From: Edwardsiella piscicida | Lineage (GTDB): Bacteria > Pseudomonadota > Gammaproteobacteria > Enterobacterales > Enterobacteriaceae | Reading direction: 5' to 3' | Assembly: GCF_001896205.1 (NCBI RefSeq) | Contig: NZ_MPNU01000001.1 | Coordinates: 1,460,427-1,524,426, forward strand | Length of the DNA stretch: 64,000 bases | Part shown: piece by piece, positions 35,726 through 45,476 of the stretch | How positions within the stretch are numbered: position 1 is the first letter of the stretch | Layout: the number at the start of each line of letters is the position of its first letter | The notes under the pieces: generated by a model | What the model was told of the DNA's origin: nothing | The model's database searches: none | Seen by the model: only the letters and a program-made list of their open reading frames with translations | Made by a program: the position numbers and the translations under genes

Positions 35726-36376
35726 TCAGTAGCGCTGACCGATCCCTTCATAGATTAGCCTGAGCGCAAACAGCCCGATAATTGCCCCGATCGCCCGGCT
35801 GGCGACGCGCTGTATCCGCCCGTAGAGACGGCGTACCGCAGGGAGAGAGAAGGCTTGGCTCAGGAATAGGCGCCAGACAATGGATGCGACCACGATCCCG
35901 CCCCAGGCCGCCAATCTGGCCCAAAGCGGCGTGTCGGCGCTGAGCGTTACCGAAAAGATACTGATGAAGAACAGCACCGTCTGCGGGTTTGACAGATCGG
36001 TCAGCAGCCCGCGGCGGAAGAAGATGTGCCAGGGTTCGCTGACGGAGGGCCGCACGTTGAGTATTGGCAGCGAGGTCTGAGTGCGAACGCTATTCCAGGC
36101 GAACCAGAGTAGATAGGCGCCGCCGCCGATCTTAATAAGCGCGAAGAGCGCCTCGCATTGGGTAATCAGCGTCGCCAGACCAAACAGCCCGAGTCCGGAG
36201 TAAAATGCATCGCCGAGCGCGACCCCCAGACCGGTCATCATTCCGGCCCGCCGCCCAGAGGCCAGGCTGGTTTGCACCACCACAAAGAGATTCGCGCCGG
36301 GATTGAAGAAGGTCAAAACGAACAGGCTGATAGTAAGAATGACGGCATGCAAGGGTTCCATAGACCACGGGATCAT
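35726..36376 (-). CDS. LysE/RhtB-family amino-acid exporter
   Basis: About 216 residues with six membrane helices. The N-terminal NPGANLFVVVQTSLASGRRAG is the LysE-family motif, and GLLTDLSNPQTVLFF after the third helix is the second conserved segment. Family members export basic amino acids, threonine or homoserine. The sequence is closest in feel to RhtC, but the substrate cannot be fixed. ATG 36376 or 36361 could be the start; neither has a strong ribosome site. Confidence 0.85.
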   Translation of the reverse strand: MIPWSMEPLHAVILTISLFVLTFFNPGANLFVVVQTSLASGRRAGMMTGLGVALGDAFYSGLGLFGLATLITQCEALFALIKIGGGAYLLWFAWNSVRTQTSLPILNVRPSVSEPWHIFFRRGLLTDLSNPQTVLFFISIFSVTLSADTPLWARLAAWGGIVVASIVWRLFLSQAFSLPAVRRLYGRIQRVASRAIGAIIGLFALRLIYEGIGQRY

Positions 36377-36495
36377 GAGTTAACGTAGTCTTATTTATAG
36401 CAAAATAGGGCTGTAATATCGTGACCCATGACAGGGTATTGCTGCGCCGACGGCGGAAGGGCGCGGGCGATAAGGTGAGAGGGCGGGGGAATAGT

Positions 36496-36523
36496 CACAG
36501 GCCGGGCTTCGCCCCGACCTGTG
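36496..36523 (-). terminator. Hairpin after the phosphate-ester carrier gene
   Basis: CACAGGTCGGGGC pairs with GCCCGGCCTGTG around a GAA-type loop, reading on the minus strand, 10 bases past the stop codon. It has no T-run, so termination is uncertain. Confidence 0.5.
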
Positions 36524-36532
36524 AGAGGGGCA

Positions 36533-37822
36533 TTAGCGTGCGTTGATACGATTGTAACGTTTATCCACGCCGATGATGCCAATGGTTAGCAGCACCAGAA
36601 GAATGGCGATGGCCGCCAGCAGGATAAAGACCCCATTCCAGGAGTAGGCTTTCTCGATCAGCGCGATAGGCGCCCCAGCCATCGCTGCACCAATGTAGGT
36701 CACGCCGCCTTTCAGGCCGGTTGCCGCCCCGGCGCCGTCGGCATGGGAGGCCTCGATGATCCCCAGCGCGAACAGCATTTGGGGGGCATAGATCCCCGCG
36801 CCGATGATAAAGAAGCAGATGGCGACCAGGTAATAGTGGACGTGGATCGTCAGCGCGACGCCAATCATGCCGGCGATCAGGACGAAGCTATAGATCAGAA
36901 TGGTTTTCCAGCGATCGGCGTTAAACAGTCGATCCGAAATGATGCCGGAGGTCAGTCCCCCGAGGATGCCGCCGACCTCAAACCAGGCGACCAGCGAGTT
37001 GGATTTTACCAGATCCCAGCCCAGCTCTTTGACAAAGTAGACGCTGACCCAGTCATTGGTCACGGTGCGGATGACGTAAATGCACAGATCCCCACCGATG
37101 GCCATCCAGATAATCGGGTTGTTGACGATGTAGCGGGTAAACATGGCCCACATGGTGAGGCCGCCTTCAGAGCGTTGATTGATGGCCAACTGCTTGGTGT
37201 CTTTCTTCCATTCGCCCACGTTGGGCAGGCCATATTTTTCCGGCTTGGCGCGCATAAATATCGCGGAGATAATCGCCTGGACGGCGGTAATGGCGGCTGG
37301 AACATAGAAGGCATAGCGCCAGTTTCCGGTATATTCAATAACGCCGGAGGCGATGAGCGGAGCCAGCGCACCGCCAACGTTGTGGGAGGTATTCCACAGT
37401 GAATACCAGCCGCCGCGCTCTGATTTAGAGTACCACTGGCTGATGGCCTTCGCGATGGGAGGGAAGCCACAGCCCTGGGCTACGGCGGTCAGGCAGTAGA
37501 GCGATAGCAGCACGGTAACGTTATTGGACATGCCGATACCGACGTTGATCACGGCGATGACCAGCAGCACCGGGGCTAGAAAAAGGCGCGGGTTAATTCT
37601 ATCCGCCAATAGCCCGGAGCTGAACTTCGAAATACCATATAAAATATAATAAATAGAGGAGGCAGTACCGAATTGTACTGCGGTCATGCCAATATCCTGC
37701 ATCAGCAGTGGCGCCGCTGCGGCAAATGCTTTTCGTGAAATATACATCACGGTATACGTTAGGAATGTCGTGATGATAATTTGCCAGCGTAATTGTTTAT
37801 AGATTTTATCTATATTATTCAT
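36533..37822 (-). CDS. UhpC-like organophosphate:phosphate antiporter (OPA family MFS)
   Basis: 429 residues with 12 membrane helices. The OPA-family signature is clear in ERGGWYSLWNTSHNVGGALAP, and the stretch GLPNVGEWKKD after helix 6 and DGAGAATG in the C-half resemble UhpC more than PgtP or GlpT. It probably exchanges sugar phosphates or related esters for inorganic phosphate across the inner membrane, or acts as a sensor-transporter as UhpC does; there is no uhpAB beside it. Its upstream region is AT-rich and contains the TTTCCC microsatellite about 350 bases away. Confidence 0.83.
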   Translation of the reverse strand: MNNIDKIYKQLRWQIIITTFLTYTVMYISRKAFAAAAPLLMQDIGMTAVQFGTASSIYYILYGISKFSSGLLADRINPRLFLAPVLLVIAVINVGIGMSNNVTVLLSLYCLTAVAQGCGFPPIAKAISQWYSKSERGGWYSLWNTSHNVGGALAPLIASGVIEYTGNWRYAFYVPAAITAVQAIISAIFMRAKPEKYGLPNVGEWKKDTKQLAINQRSEGGLTMWAMFTRYIVNNPIIWMAIGGDLCIYVIRTVTNDWVSVYFVKELGWDLVKSNSLVAWFEVGGILGGLTSGIISDRLFNADRWKTILIYSFVLIAGMIGVALTIHVHYYLVAICFFIIGAGIYAPQMLFALGIIEASHADGAGAATGLKGGVTYIGAAMAGAPIALIEKAYSWNGVFILLAAIAILLVLLTIGIIGVDKRYNRINAR

Positions 37823-38163
37823 TATTAAGACACCAATATGAACAGGGTGGCGTAAAAAACGTCATAAAAAAGCCTGGTCTAAAATAAGACCATGCTGCCT
37901 GGTGATACATGCCGCAATTCAATGGAAGTGGGTAGGATCGGCGTATATTTTGTCACGGTATGACGTCGAACGTCTAGCCGTGAGGAGAGTAAATAGTAAG
38001 GAAAATAGCGCCATTTTGTATATAAATTAACTTATTTGTTTCTATTTATATTTGTGTGACGCCTATCATTTATCGATAGAGGCAACTGCAGTATATCTAT
38101 AATGCGAATGGTGGAAAAGGTTTTTATTTTTCTATCGTGTTTAATCTACCGCGTGGCGGAGAT
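37823..38163. other. AT-rich region upstream of the carrier gene
   Basis: About 340 bases without a gene. It should hold the promoter of the minus-strand carrier gene. GC drops sharply at about 37990-38110, as in H-NS-controlled DNA. Confidence 0.45.
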
Positions 38164-38325
38164 ATGAGACGCTATTTCCCTTTCCCTTTCCCTTTCCCTT
38201 TCCCTTTCCCTTTCCCTTTCCCTTTCCCTTTCCATATTGCGGCTTGGCAACGATATGCCGGTGATGGTCACCGGCCAACATTTTATACTACTGTTATACA
38301 CCATGATAACGATGCGAGAAGATAA
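38164..38325 (+). CDS. Possible 53-residue Phe-Pro repeat peptide
   Basis: ATG 38164 is preceded by GGAG 3 bases away, close spacing. The frame runs through the TTTCCC microsatellite and encodes MRRY followed by about ten Phe-Pro pairs, then a 30-residue unremarkable tail. Because the repeat unit is six bases, slippage changes length without changing frame. It may be a real small protein, a leader peptide, or chance. No relative is known to me. Confidence 0.25.
   Translation: MRRYFPFPFPFPFPFPFPFPFPFHIAAWQRYAGDGHRPTFYTTVIHHDNDARR
38175..38233. repeat. Hexanucleotide microsatellite, TTTCCC, 9 full copies plus a partial
   Basis: Nine perfect copies of TTTCCC from 38175 to 38228 and five bases of a tenth. 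One strand is pure pyrimidine, so it could form triplex (H-DNA). It sits between the carrier gene (37822) and the phospholipase gene end (38464). Confidence 0.95.
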
Positions 38326-38363
38326 CAGACTGTGCTTTACTGAAAACGCGAGTGCTCTCCGGC

Positions 38364-38387
38364 GCCCCCGACTTTGCGCTCGGGGGC
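38364..38387 (-). terminator. Possible terminator of the phospholipase gene
   Basis: GCCCCCGA/TCGGGGGC stem with an 8-base loop, about 75 bases past the phospholipase stop codon on the minus strand. No T-run, so weak. Confidence 0.4.
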
Positions 38388-38463
38388 ACTCGGGCTACCC
38401 TTTATCGTCAACGACGTTTTAGCCTCGTAGCCTCTCACGCTGTGCTCCGCCGCGGGGCCTCTC

Positions 38464-39708
38464 TCAGCTATGCTGGGGAGCATGATAGGTTTTATCGATC
38501 TCCAGCGTCTGGGTGTAGGGGCCGCGCCAGTCGGCCTCAAACAGCGCGCTGAGGATATTGGCCGGCTGATGCCCATTGATCAGCAGCGCAATATCGCGGG
38601 TGTTATAAAAATATCCCCACTCCCAGTTACTGGTGGTGATCCAGCTGAGGTCATCATCGACGACGAAATATTTTTCATGCTCTACCCGAGAATAGGGAAT
38701 ATAGCGTGATGGGATAGGGGGAATGCTGCTGATTTTTACCGCGACATTGGGCATTAGCTGCAGCGCCTTCATAAAATCGATGGCCGGTACGGTATTATTC
38801 CAGTCTGCGACAATAATTTTTACCTGTACCCCCCGCTGTGCCGCGTTGGCGATGGCATCATACAACTCCCCCCAATAGCCAACGGCACCATATTTTTTGA
38901 ACCCTGAGAAGGCCATGACCTGCATACGGATAATATGATTAGCGCTATTAATCGCCGCCAGCATCTGCGATATTTCACTATCGGTTCCCTGCGGGCGTAT
39001 ATCGACAGGACTAAAGGCCGGGTGAATTAAGAGCGTTTCGTCACCATAGCTAACCTGAGCGGGGCGTTGCGCGGTAACCCAGCGGTGTTTATCGGTGTTA
39101 TTGGTTAAGGCATGGTTGACTGGGCCATGGGTATTTTCAGCAAGCGCCCAGTCCAGATTAAATACGCTCAGCAGGGTCATTGCCAACGGCTGATTACGGA
39201 TCCGAACGCCAACGTTGTGAATTTGGCTCAGAGAGATCCAGCTCCAGTTGGCGCTGTTGAGCGCAATATTCTCACCATCCACGATCATATATTTAGCATG
39301 CATCACGCCGCCGCCGATCTTGTGATAGTCGATTTTGCGGATGGCAATCTGGGGCAGCTCGGCGAACAGCTGGTCGGGATCGCTGCTGCCGCTGAGCGCC
39401 ATGGCATCGGTCAGGATCCGGACCTTGACGCCGCGCCGTGCGGCATCCTTGATAGCATTAACGATAGGCTCCAGGGCTTCACCTGATTGATTGGCTATAT
39501 AAAAGGTGCCGATATCGAGCGTGTGTCTGGCCTGCCGTATCATGCGTAGCCAGACGGTGGCCGTGGCGTGAATGTCCGCCTGCTGAAAGACCGCGTCGGT
39601 ATTCTGTGGAATGGCCTGCATAAGCTCAAAGTCTGCCGTCCGCGTCTGATGGCCGTCGGCCATAAAGGCGGCGCCGGCGATCAATCCCGCTATGGCAAGT
39701 CGCTTCAT
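38464..39708 (-). CDS. Secreted phospholipase D family protein (PLD3-like)
   Basis: 414 residues with an export signal (about 1-18). Two HKD active sites are intact: HAKYMIVDG near residue 140 and HEKYFVVDD near residue 345, each followed by SANWSW or TSNWEW. The first is trailed by ISLSQIHNVGV, which resembles the PLD3/PLD4 and poxvirus branch more than typical bacterial Nuc or cardiolipin synthase. Such enzymes cleave phosphodiester bonds of lipids or nucleic acids. It stands alone with AT-rich DNA upstream. A role in virulence is plausible but unproven. Confidence 0.82.
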   Translation of the reverse strand: MKRLAIAGLIAGAAFMADGHQTRTADFELMQAIPQNTDAVFQQADIHATATVWLRMIRQARHTLDIGTFYIANQSGEALEPIVNAIKDAARRGVKVRILTDAMALSGSSDPDQLFAELPQIAIRKIDYHKIGGGVMHAKYMIVDGENIALNSANWSWISLSQIHNVGVRIRNQPLAMTLLSVFNLDWALAENTHGPVNHALTNNTDKHRWVTAQRPAQVSYGDETLLIHPAFSPVDIRPQGTDSEISQMLAAINSANHIIRMQVMAFSGFKKYGAVGYWGELYDAIANAAQRGVQVKIIVADWNNTVPAIDFMKALQLMPNVAVKISSIPPIPSRYIPYSRVEHEKYFVVDDDLSWITTSNWEWGYFYNTRDIALLINGHQPANILSALFEADWRGPYTQTLEIDKTYHAPQHS

Positions 39709-40321
39709 TTCTTATCCCTCTCTGTCGTGGCCACACTCTTTAACGGTATATATTAAATAAAATAATCAGTTGCACCCTGTGTTATGTCATATAAATCGCT
39801 GCCATCGGGAGGCGTGAGTTTCATCGCGCAGAGTCATTGGCATCCGCGGGCGTCGGTGATGGGATGGCGTTAGGCGATAGGGGTGTAATACCTTAATAAT
39901 ACTTTAGCGAAATATCTGCGTGAGCGGGAGGATGAACTGCTTATTATCCCACGGGTAATGAATGGCATCGAGGATTTATTCATTCCATATCAATAATTGC
40001 TTATGTATCTTTATCGAATAGATGGGGGGGTGGTGATAAAATAACCTACGCTATGCCTTGGATAATGCACTCGTAAAAATACTACAGGTCAGTTCACTGA
40101 TTAGAGAATATTTTTTGCATATTGGTGCTGAATCGGGAGAATGGCACCGAGGTCGGGCTAAAATTAATATAATAATCCCTTTTTTTATTCACATATGCCG
40201 CTGCTGGTGGCCGTGTGCGGCTATCGACTGCCGAAAAGAAACTGCCTCAGGGCGCCGTCGTAATAGGGATTATGGTTCGGTTGTCGGAGCGTTGAAGTTG
40301 GCGCTGGTTATAACTTTTTTT
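39709..40321. other. Intergenic region before the arn operon
   Basis: About 610 bases, moderately AT-rich, between the divergent phospholipase gene and arnB. Apart from the regulatory sites at its right end no gene or RNA is apparent; a plus-strand frame at 40058-40366 starts at TTG, lacks a ribosome site and overlaps the promoter. Confidence 0.5.
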
Positions 40322-40354
40322 CTTAATCTTGGTTTAAGAAAAGTACGCTATGCT
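40322..40354 (+). promoter_or_regulatory. PmrA box and promoter of the arn operon
   Basis: CTTAAT-N5-TTTAAG at 40322-40338 fits the PmrA (BasR) consensus YTTAAK-N5-YTTAAK at both half-sites. A -10 element TATGCT lies at 40349-40354, 10 bases downstream, the spacing seen at pmrC/arn promoters where the box replaces the -35. Transcription would start near 40361, about 100 bases before arnB. It predicts induction by PmrAB (iron, acid, polymyxin; possibly PhoPQ-linked). Confidence 0.75.
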
Positions 40355-40459
40355 CAATCAATCTAGGTTATCGTCCCGTAAGGGAAATAACGCCTCGATT
40401 GCTGTAAGTTGGATAGAGATCACATTTTTCATTTCTAGTACTGATATGGGAACGTGTTA

Positions 40460-41605
40460 ATGAAGGACTTTTTGCCATTCTCCAAGCCAGCTATCGGCGA
40501 GGAGGAGATTGCTGCAGTCAGTGAAGTGCTGCGCTCCGGCTGGATCACGACCGGTCCGCAAAATCAGGCGTTGGAGCAAGAGTTCTGCCAGGCTATCGGC
40601 GCCCGTCATGCTATCGCCGTGTGCTCCGCGACGGCGGGAATGCACGTTACCCTGATGGCGCTGGGCATTGGGCCGGGGGATGAAGTGATAACCCCGTCAA
40701 TGACCTGGGTGTCCACCCTGAATATCATCACGCTGCTGGGGGCGACCCCCGTGATGATCGATGTCGATCGCGATACGCTGATGGTGACGCCAGAGGCTAT
40801 TGCCGAGGCGATAACGCCGCGCACCAAGGCGATTATTCCCGTCCATTTCGCCGGCGCCCCCGTCGATCTTGACCCGATCCGCGCGCTGGCGCAGCGGCAC
40901 GGCATTGCCCTGATCGAAGACGCGGCCCATGCCATTGGCACCGCCTACCGCGGTGAGCCTATCGGCCAACGCGGCACCGCCATTTTCTCGTTTCATGCGA
41001 TCAAAAACGTCACCTGTGCCGAGGGTGGCATGGTGGTGACCGATGATGATGCTCTGGCGCAGAAGGTGCGCAGTCTGAAGTTTCACGGTCTGGGCGTGGA
41101 TGCCTACGATCGCCAGACCCATGGCCGGGCGCCGCAGGCAGAGGTGGTGACGCCGGGATACAAGTACAACTTGGCCGACATCAACGCGGCGATAGCCCGG
41201 GTGCAGCTGGCAAAACTGCCTGAGCTCAACGCCCAGCGCGCCCGGCTGGCGGCCTATTATCTGCAGCAGTTGGCGCTGCATCAGCTGCCGTTCACTCCGC
41301 TGAGCGCGCCCGACTGGCCGCATCAGCATGCTTGGCACCTGTTTATCATCCGTTGCGACGAGGCCCACTGCGGCGTGGATCGCGATCGGCTGATGCAGGC
41401 GCTCAAAGAGCGCAACATCGGCAGCGGGCTGCACTTTCGCGCCGCCCACACGCAAAAATATTACCGTGAGACCTATCCACAGCTACGTCTGGCGCAGACG
41501 GAGTGGAGTTCACAGCGTATCTGCTCCCTGCCGCTGTTTCCGGATATGACCGAGGCAGACGTAGATCGGGTGATCGGCGCGTTGAAAGAGATTATTGAGC
41601 AGTAA
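40460..41605 (+). CDS. arnB: UDP-L-Ara4O C-4'' transaminase ArnB
   Basis: 381 residues from ATG 40460, homologous to the start of E. coli ArnB; the frame opens 6 bases earlier at a GTG. It is a PLP-dependent sugar aminotransferase; the Schiff-base lysine lies in [15 protein letters not shown]. It transfers an amino group from glutamate to UDP-4-keto-arabinose, giving UDP-L-Ara4N. It is the first gene of arnBCADTEF. Confidence 0.96.
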   Translation: MKDFLPFSKPAIGEEEIAAVSEVLRSGWITTGPQNQALEQEFCQAIGARHAIAVCSATAGMHVTLMALGIGPGDEVITPSMTWVSTLNIITLLGATPVMIDVDRDTLMVTPEAIAEAITPRTKAIIPVHFAGAPVDLDPIRALAQRHGIALIEDAAHAIGTAYRGEPIGQRGTAIFSFHAIKNVTCAEGGMVVTDDDALAQKVRSLKFHGLGVDAYDRQTHGRAPQAEVVTPGYKYNLADINAAIARVQLAKLPELNAQRARLAAYYLQQLALHQLPFTPLSAPDWPHQHAWHLFIIRCDEAHCGVDRDRLMQALKERNIGSGLHFRAAHTQKYYRETYPQLRLAQTEWSSQRICSLPLFPDMTEADVDRVIGALKEIIEQ

Positions 41606-41620
41606 CGGTTGGATATGACA

Positions 41621-42598
41621 ATGAGTGATTTTAAAACCATCCAGTTTGTATCGGTGGTGATACCGGTTTACAACGAGCAGGAGAGCCTGCCGGAGCTGTT
41701 GAAAAGGACCATCGCCGCCTGCGATGCCACGGGAAAACAGTATGAGATAGTCCTGGTGGACGACGGCAGCAGCGATAGATCGGCCGAGATCCTCCGCGAG
41801 GCGGCGCAGCGCCCGGGGAGCCGGGTAGTCGCGGTGTTGCTGAACCGTAACTATGGTCAACATTCGGCGATTATGGCCGGATTCAGCCACATTAAAGGCG
41901 ATCTGGTGATCACGCTGGATGCCGACCTGCAGAATCCGCCGGAGGAGATTCCGCGTCTGGTGGAGACCGCCGATCAGGGCTATGACGTGGTGGGCACCAT
42001 TCGCCAGAACCGTCAGGATAGCTGGTTCCGTAAGCGCGCCTCGCGCATGATCAATGGCCTGATCCAGCGCACCACCGGCAAGAGCATGAGCGACTATGGC
42101 TGCATGCTGCGCGCCTACCGCAGCAGCATCATCAAGGCCATGCTGCACTGCCATGAGCGCAGCACCTTTATCCCCATTCTGGCCAACAGCTTTGCCCGTC
42201 GCACCATCGAGATCCCGGTGAAACACGCCGAGCGTGAGCACGGCGAGTCCAAGTATGGGCTGATGAAGCTGATCAATCTGATGTACGACCTGGTGACCTG
42301 CCTGACCACGACCCCGCTGAGGGCGCTGAGCATTTTTGGCAGCGTTATCGCGCTGCTGGGCTTCGCCTTTGCCGTACTGCTGATCCTGATGCGTTTAACC
42401 CTTGGACCACAGTGGGCTGCGGAAGGGGTATTTACCCTGTTTGCCGTGCTGTTCATCTTTATCGGCGCGCAGTTTGTTGGGATGGGCCTGCTGGGTGAGT
42501 ACATCGGCCGCATCTATAACGACGTGCGCGCCCGTCCCCGCTATTTTATTCAGAATGTCGTTCGCGCTAACCCGCCGGACGAAGAACAGGAAAAATGA
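41621..42598 (+). CDS. arnC: Undecaprenyl-phosphate Ara4FN transferase ArnC
   Basis: About 325 residues. The N-terminal GT2 domain carries [24 protein letters not shown] and [13 protein letters not shown] (metal-binding DxD-type residues), and two membrane helices follow near residues 235 and 270. It moves 4-formamido-arabinose onto undecaprenyl phosphate. ATG 41621 has GGA at suitable spacing; ATG 41615 and TTG 41609 are alternatives. The stop overlaps an in-frame ATG of arnA. Confidence 0.95.
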   Translation: MSDFKTIQFVSVVIPVYNEQESLPELLKRTIAACDATGKQYEIVLVDDGSSDRSAEILREAAQRPGSRVVAVLLNRNYGQHSAIMAGFSHIKGDLVITLDADLQNPPEEIPRLVETADQGYDVVGTIRQNRQDSWFRKRASRMINGLIQRTTGKSMSDYGCMLRAYRSSIIKAMLHCHERSTFIPILANSFARRTIEIPVKHAEREHGESKYGLMKLINLMYDLVTCLTTTPLRALSIFGSVIALLGFAFAVLLILMRLTLGPQWAAEGVFTLFAVLFIFIGAQFVGMGLLGEYIGRIYNDVRARPRYFIQNVVRANPPDEEQEK

Positions 42599-42600
42599 TC

Positions 42601-44580
42601 ATGAAAGCTGTTGTTTTTGCCTATCACGATATGGGTTGTGCCGGTGTGCAGTCATTGATTGATGCTGGTTATGAAATCGCTGCCATTGTTACTCACCAGG
42701 ATGCTCCCGGTGAAAATCTGTTCTTTGGCTCGGTCGCTCGCCTTGCGGCCCAGCATAATATTCCGGTGTTTGCGCCGGATGATGTGAATCACCCGCTGTG
42801 GGTTGAGCGTCTGCGGGCGCTGCAGCCGCAGGTGATCTTCTCCTTCTACTATCGCCATCTGCTGAGCGACGCGATTTTAACGCTGGCGCCGCAGGGCGCG
42901 TTTAACCTGCATGGTTCGCTGTTGCCGGCCTACCGTGGCCGTGCCCCGCTGAACTGGGTGCTGGTCAACGGCGAGACGGAGACCGGGGTGACGCTGCACC
43001 GTATGGAGACGCGTGCGGATGCTGGGAATATTATCGCTCAGCGCTGTATCGCGATTGCCGAAGAGGACACGGCGCTGACGCTGCACCACAAACTGTGCCA
43101 GTGCGCCCGCGCGCTGCTGGCCGAGGCGCTGCCGCAGATCCGCGGCGGCAGCTACGCAGAGTTCCCGCAGGATGAAAGCGCCGCCACCTACGTTGGCCGC
43201 CGTACGCCGGCCGATGGCCGCCTGGAGTGGAGTAAACCGGCGCGGGCGCTGTATAACCTGGTTCGCGCGGTGACGGAGCCGTGGCCGGGCGCCTTTAGCT
43301 ATGCCGGCAACCGTCAGTTTACGGTCTGGCAGGCGCGGGTGCGCAGCGATCTGCCTGCCGCGCGTCCCGGTACAGTGCTGTCGGCGTCGCCGCTGACGAT
43401 CGCCTGTGGCGACGGGGCGTTGGAGATCGTGGCCGGTCAGCCGCAGGATGGCCTGTATATGCAGGGCAGCCAGCTGGCGGAAAGCCTGGGACTGGTTGAG
43501 GGCGCGATCCTGAACAGCTCGCTGAACTTTGGCGCCCGTCGGGCGACCCGCGTGCTGATCCTGGGGGTTAACGGCTTTATCGGTAACCATTTGACCGAGC
43601 GTCTGCTGGCGGAAGATAACTATGAAGTCTACGGCCTGGACATCGGCTCTGACGCCATCTCCCGTTTTATCGACCACCCGCGCTTCCACTTTGTGGAAGG
43701 GGATATCAGCATTCACTCCGAATGGATCGAGTATCACATTAAGAAGTGTGACGTGGTGCTGCCGCTGGTGGCGATTGCAACGCCGATCGAATATACCCGT
43801 AATCCGCTGCGCGTTTTTGAGCTCGACTTTGAAGAGAACCTGAAGATTGTGCGCGACTGCGTGAAATACAAAAAGCGCATCATCTTCCCGTCCACCTCTG
43901 AAGTCTACGGGATGTGCAGCGATCCTCAGTTTGATGAGGATCGCTCTAACCTGATCGTCGGGCCGATCAACAAACAGCGCTGGATCTACTCCGTATCCAA
44001 GCAGCTGCTGGATCGCATCATCTGGGCCTACGGCGCCAAGGATGAACTGCGTTTCACGCTGTTCCGCCCCTTCAACTGGATGGGGCCGCGTCTGGACAAC
44101 CTGAATGCGGCGCGTATCGGCAGCTCGCGCGCCATTACCCAGCTGATCCTAAACCTGGTGGAAGGGTCGCCGATCAAGCTGGTGGACGGCGGACGTCAGA
44201 AGCGTTGCTTTACCGACATTAAAGAAGGGGTGGAAGCGCTGTTCCGCATTATCGAAAACAAAGACAATCTGTGCGATGGACAGATTATCAACATCGGTAA
44301 CCCGGATAACGAAGCCAGCATTCGTGAGCTGGCTGAGCAGCTGCTGGTGTGCTTTGAGCAGCATCCGCTGCGCGATCGCTTCCCGCCCTTTGCCGGCTTC
44401 CGCGAGGTGGAGAGCAGCAGCTACTATGGCAAAGGCTACCAGGACGTAGAGCACCGTAAACCGAGCATCCGCAACGCACAGCGCCTGCTGGGTTGGCAGC
44501 CGGTGATCCCGATGGAGAGCACTATCGAGGATACTCTGGACTTCTTCCTGCAGACCTTTGACGGTACGGAGCAGGAATGA
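42601..44580 (+). CDS. arnA: Bifunctional UDP-GlcA decarboxylase/UDP-Ara4N formyltransferase ArnA
   Basis: 659 residues from ATG 42601 (an ATG at 42595 overlaps the arnC stop). N-terminal formyltransferase (about 1-305) with [20 protein letters not shown]-terminal SDR-type decarboxylase (about 316-655) with [13 protein letters not shown] for NAD and YSVSKQ holding the catalytic Tyr-Lys. It oxidatively decarboxylates UDP-glucuronate and later N-formylates UDP-Ara4N, the first and third steps of the pathway. Confidence 0.97.
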   Translation: MKAVVFAYHDMGCAGVQSLIDAGYEIAAIVTHQDAPGENLFFGSVARLAAQHNIPVFAPDDVNHPLWVERLRALQPQVIFSFYYRHLLSDAILTLAPQGAFNLHGSLLPAYRGRAPLNWVLVNGETETGVTLHRMETRADAGNIIAQRCIAIAEEDTALTLHHKLCQCARALLAEALPQIRGGSYAEFPQDESAATYVGRRTPADGRLEWSKPARALYNLVRAVTEPWPGAFSYAGNRQFTVWQARVRSDLPAARPGTVLSASPLTIACGDGALEIVAGQPQDGLYMQGSQLAESLGLVEGAILNSSLNFGARRATRVLILGVNGFIGNHLTERLLAEDNYEVYGLDIGSDAISRFIDHPRFHFVEGDISIHSEWIEYHIKKCDVVLPLVAIATPIEYTRNPLRVFELDFEENLKIVRDCVKYKKRIIFPSTSEVYGMCSDPQFDEDRSNLIVGPINKQRWIYSVSKQLLDRIIWAYGAKDELRFTLFRPFNWMGPRLDNLNAARIGSSRAITQLILNLVEGSPIKLVDGGRQKRCFTDIKEGVEALFRIIENKDNLCDGQIINIGNPDNEASIRELAEQLLVCFEQHPLRDRFPPFAGFREVESSSYYGKGYQDVEHRKPSIRNAQRLLGWQPVIPMESTIEDTLDFFLQTFDGTEQE

Positions 44581-45476
44581 AACGGGTCGGTCTGCGCATT
44601 GACGTAGACACCTGGCGCGGCACGCGTGACGGCGTGCCGGCGCTGGTGTCGCTGCTGCGCCGGCACGGGATCCGGGCGACGTTCTTTTTTACCCTGGGTC
44701 CGGACAATATGGGGCGCCACCTGTGGCGCCTGCTGAAGCCGCGCTTTCTGTGGAAAATGCTGCGCTCTAACGCCGCATCGCTGTATGGCTGGGATATCTT
44801 GCTGGCCGGGACGGCCTGGCCCGGACGCCGGATCGGTGCCGGCCTGGCCGACACCATCGCCGCCGCCGCGAAAGAGCATGAGACCGGGCTTCACGCCTGG
44901 GATCACCATGCCTGGCAGGCCTGGGCCGGCGTTTGGTCACGGGAGAAGATGGCCGAGCAGATCGGGCTGGCCTACGATGAGCTGCAGCTGATCACCGGGG
45001 AGAGTATCGATTGCTCCGCGGTTGCCGGCTGGCGCGCCGATGCACGGGTGGTCGAGGCCAAGGAGCCCTTTGGCTTTCGCTATAACAGCGATTGTCGCGG
45101 TACGCATCCGTTTCGTCCGCTGCTGCCGGATGGCCGCCTGGGGACGGTGCAGATCCCGGTGACCCAGCCCACCTGGGATGAGGCCATCGGCGTCATGACC
45201 GATGAGGCGGGATTTAACCGCTTCATTCTCGACAGTATCCTGGCCGATCGCGGCGTCCCGGTTTACACCATTCACGCCGAAGTTGAAGGCATTGCCAAAC
45301 ATGCGCAGTTTGCCCGCCTGCTGGAGATGGCGCGCGAGGCACAGATTGAATTTTGCCCCCTTGGGGATTTATTGCCAGACGATATTACGCTGTTGCCGAG
45401 CGGGCGAGTCGTCCGCACGACGTTGACCGGGCGTGAGGGATGGCTGGGTTGTCAGCAGGAGGTGGAGTCGCCATGA
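44577..45476 (+). CDS. arnD: Undecaprenyl-phosphate-Ara4FN deformylase ArnD
   Basis: 299 residues, a NodB-type polysaccharide deacetylase; [15 protein letters not shown] at the N-terminus holds metal-binding Asp residues, and HAWDHHAW holds the His ligands. It removes the formyl group from the lipid-linked sugar before transfer. The start overlaps the arnA stop by four bases (ATGA). Confidence 0.95.
   Translation: MKRVGLRIDVDTWRGTRDGVPALVSLLRRHGIRATFFFTLGPDNMGRHLWRLLKPRFLWKMLRSNAASLYGWDILLAGTAWPGRRIGAGLADTIAAAAKEHETGLHAWDHHAWQAWAGVWSREKMAEQIGLAYDELQLITGESIDCSAVAGWRADARVVEAKEPFGFRYNSDCRGTHPFRPLLPDGRLGTVQIPVTQPTWDEAIGVMTDEAGFNRFILDSILADRGVPVYTIHAEVEGIAKHAQFARLLEMAREAQIEFCPLGDLLPDDITLLPSGRVVRTTLTGREGWLGCQQEVESP

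Noticed and set aside
40058-40366. 102-codon frame before arnB
   Set aside because: Starts at TTG without ribosome site and runs across the PmrA box and promoter.
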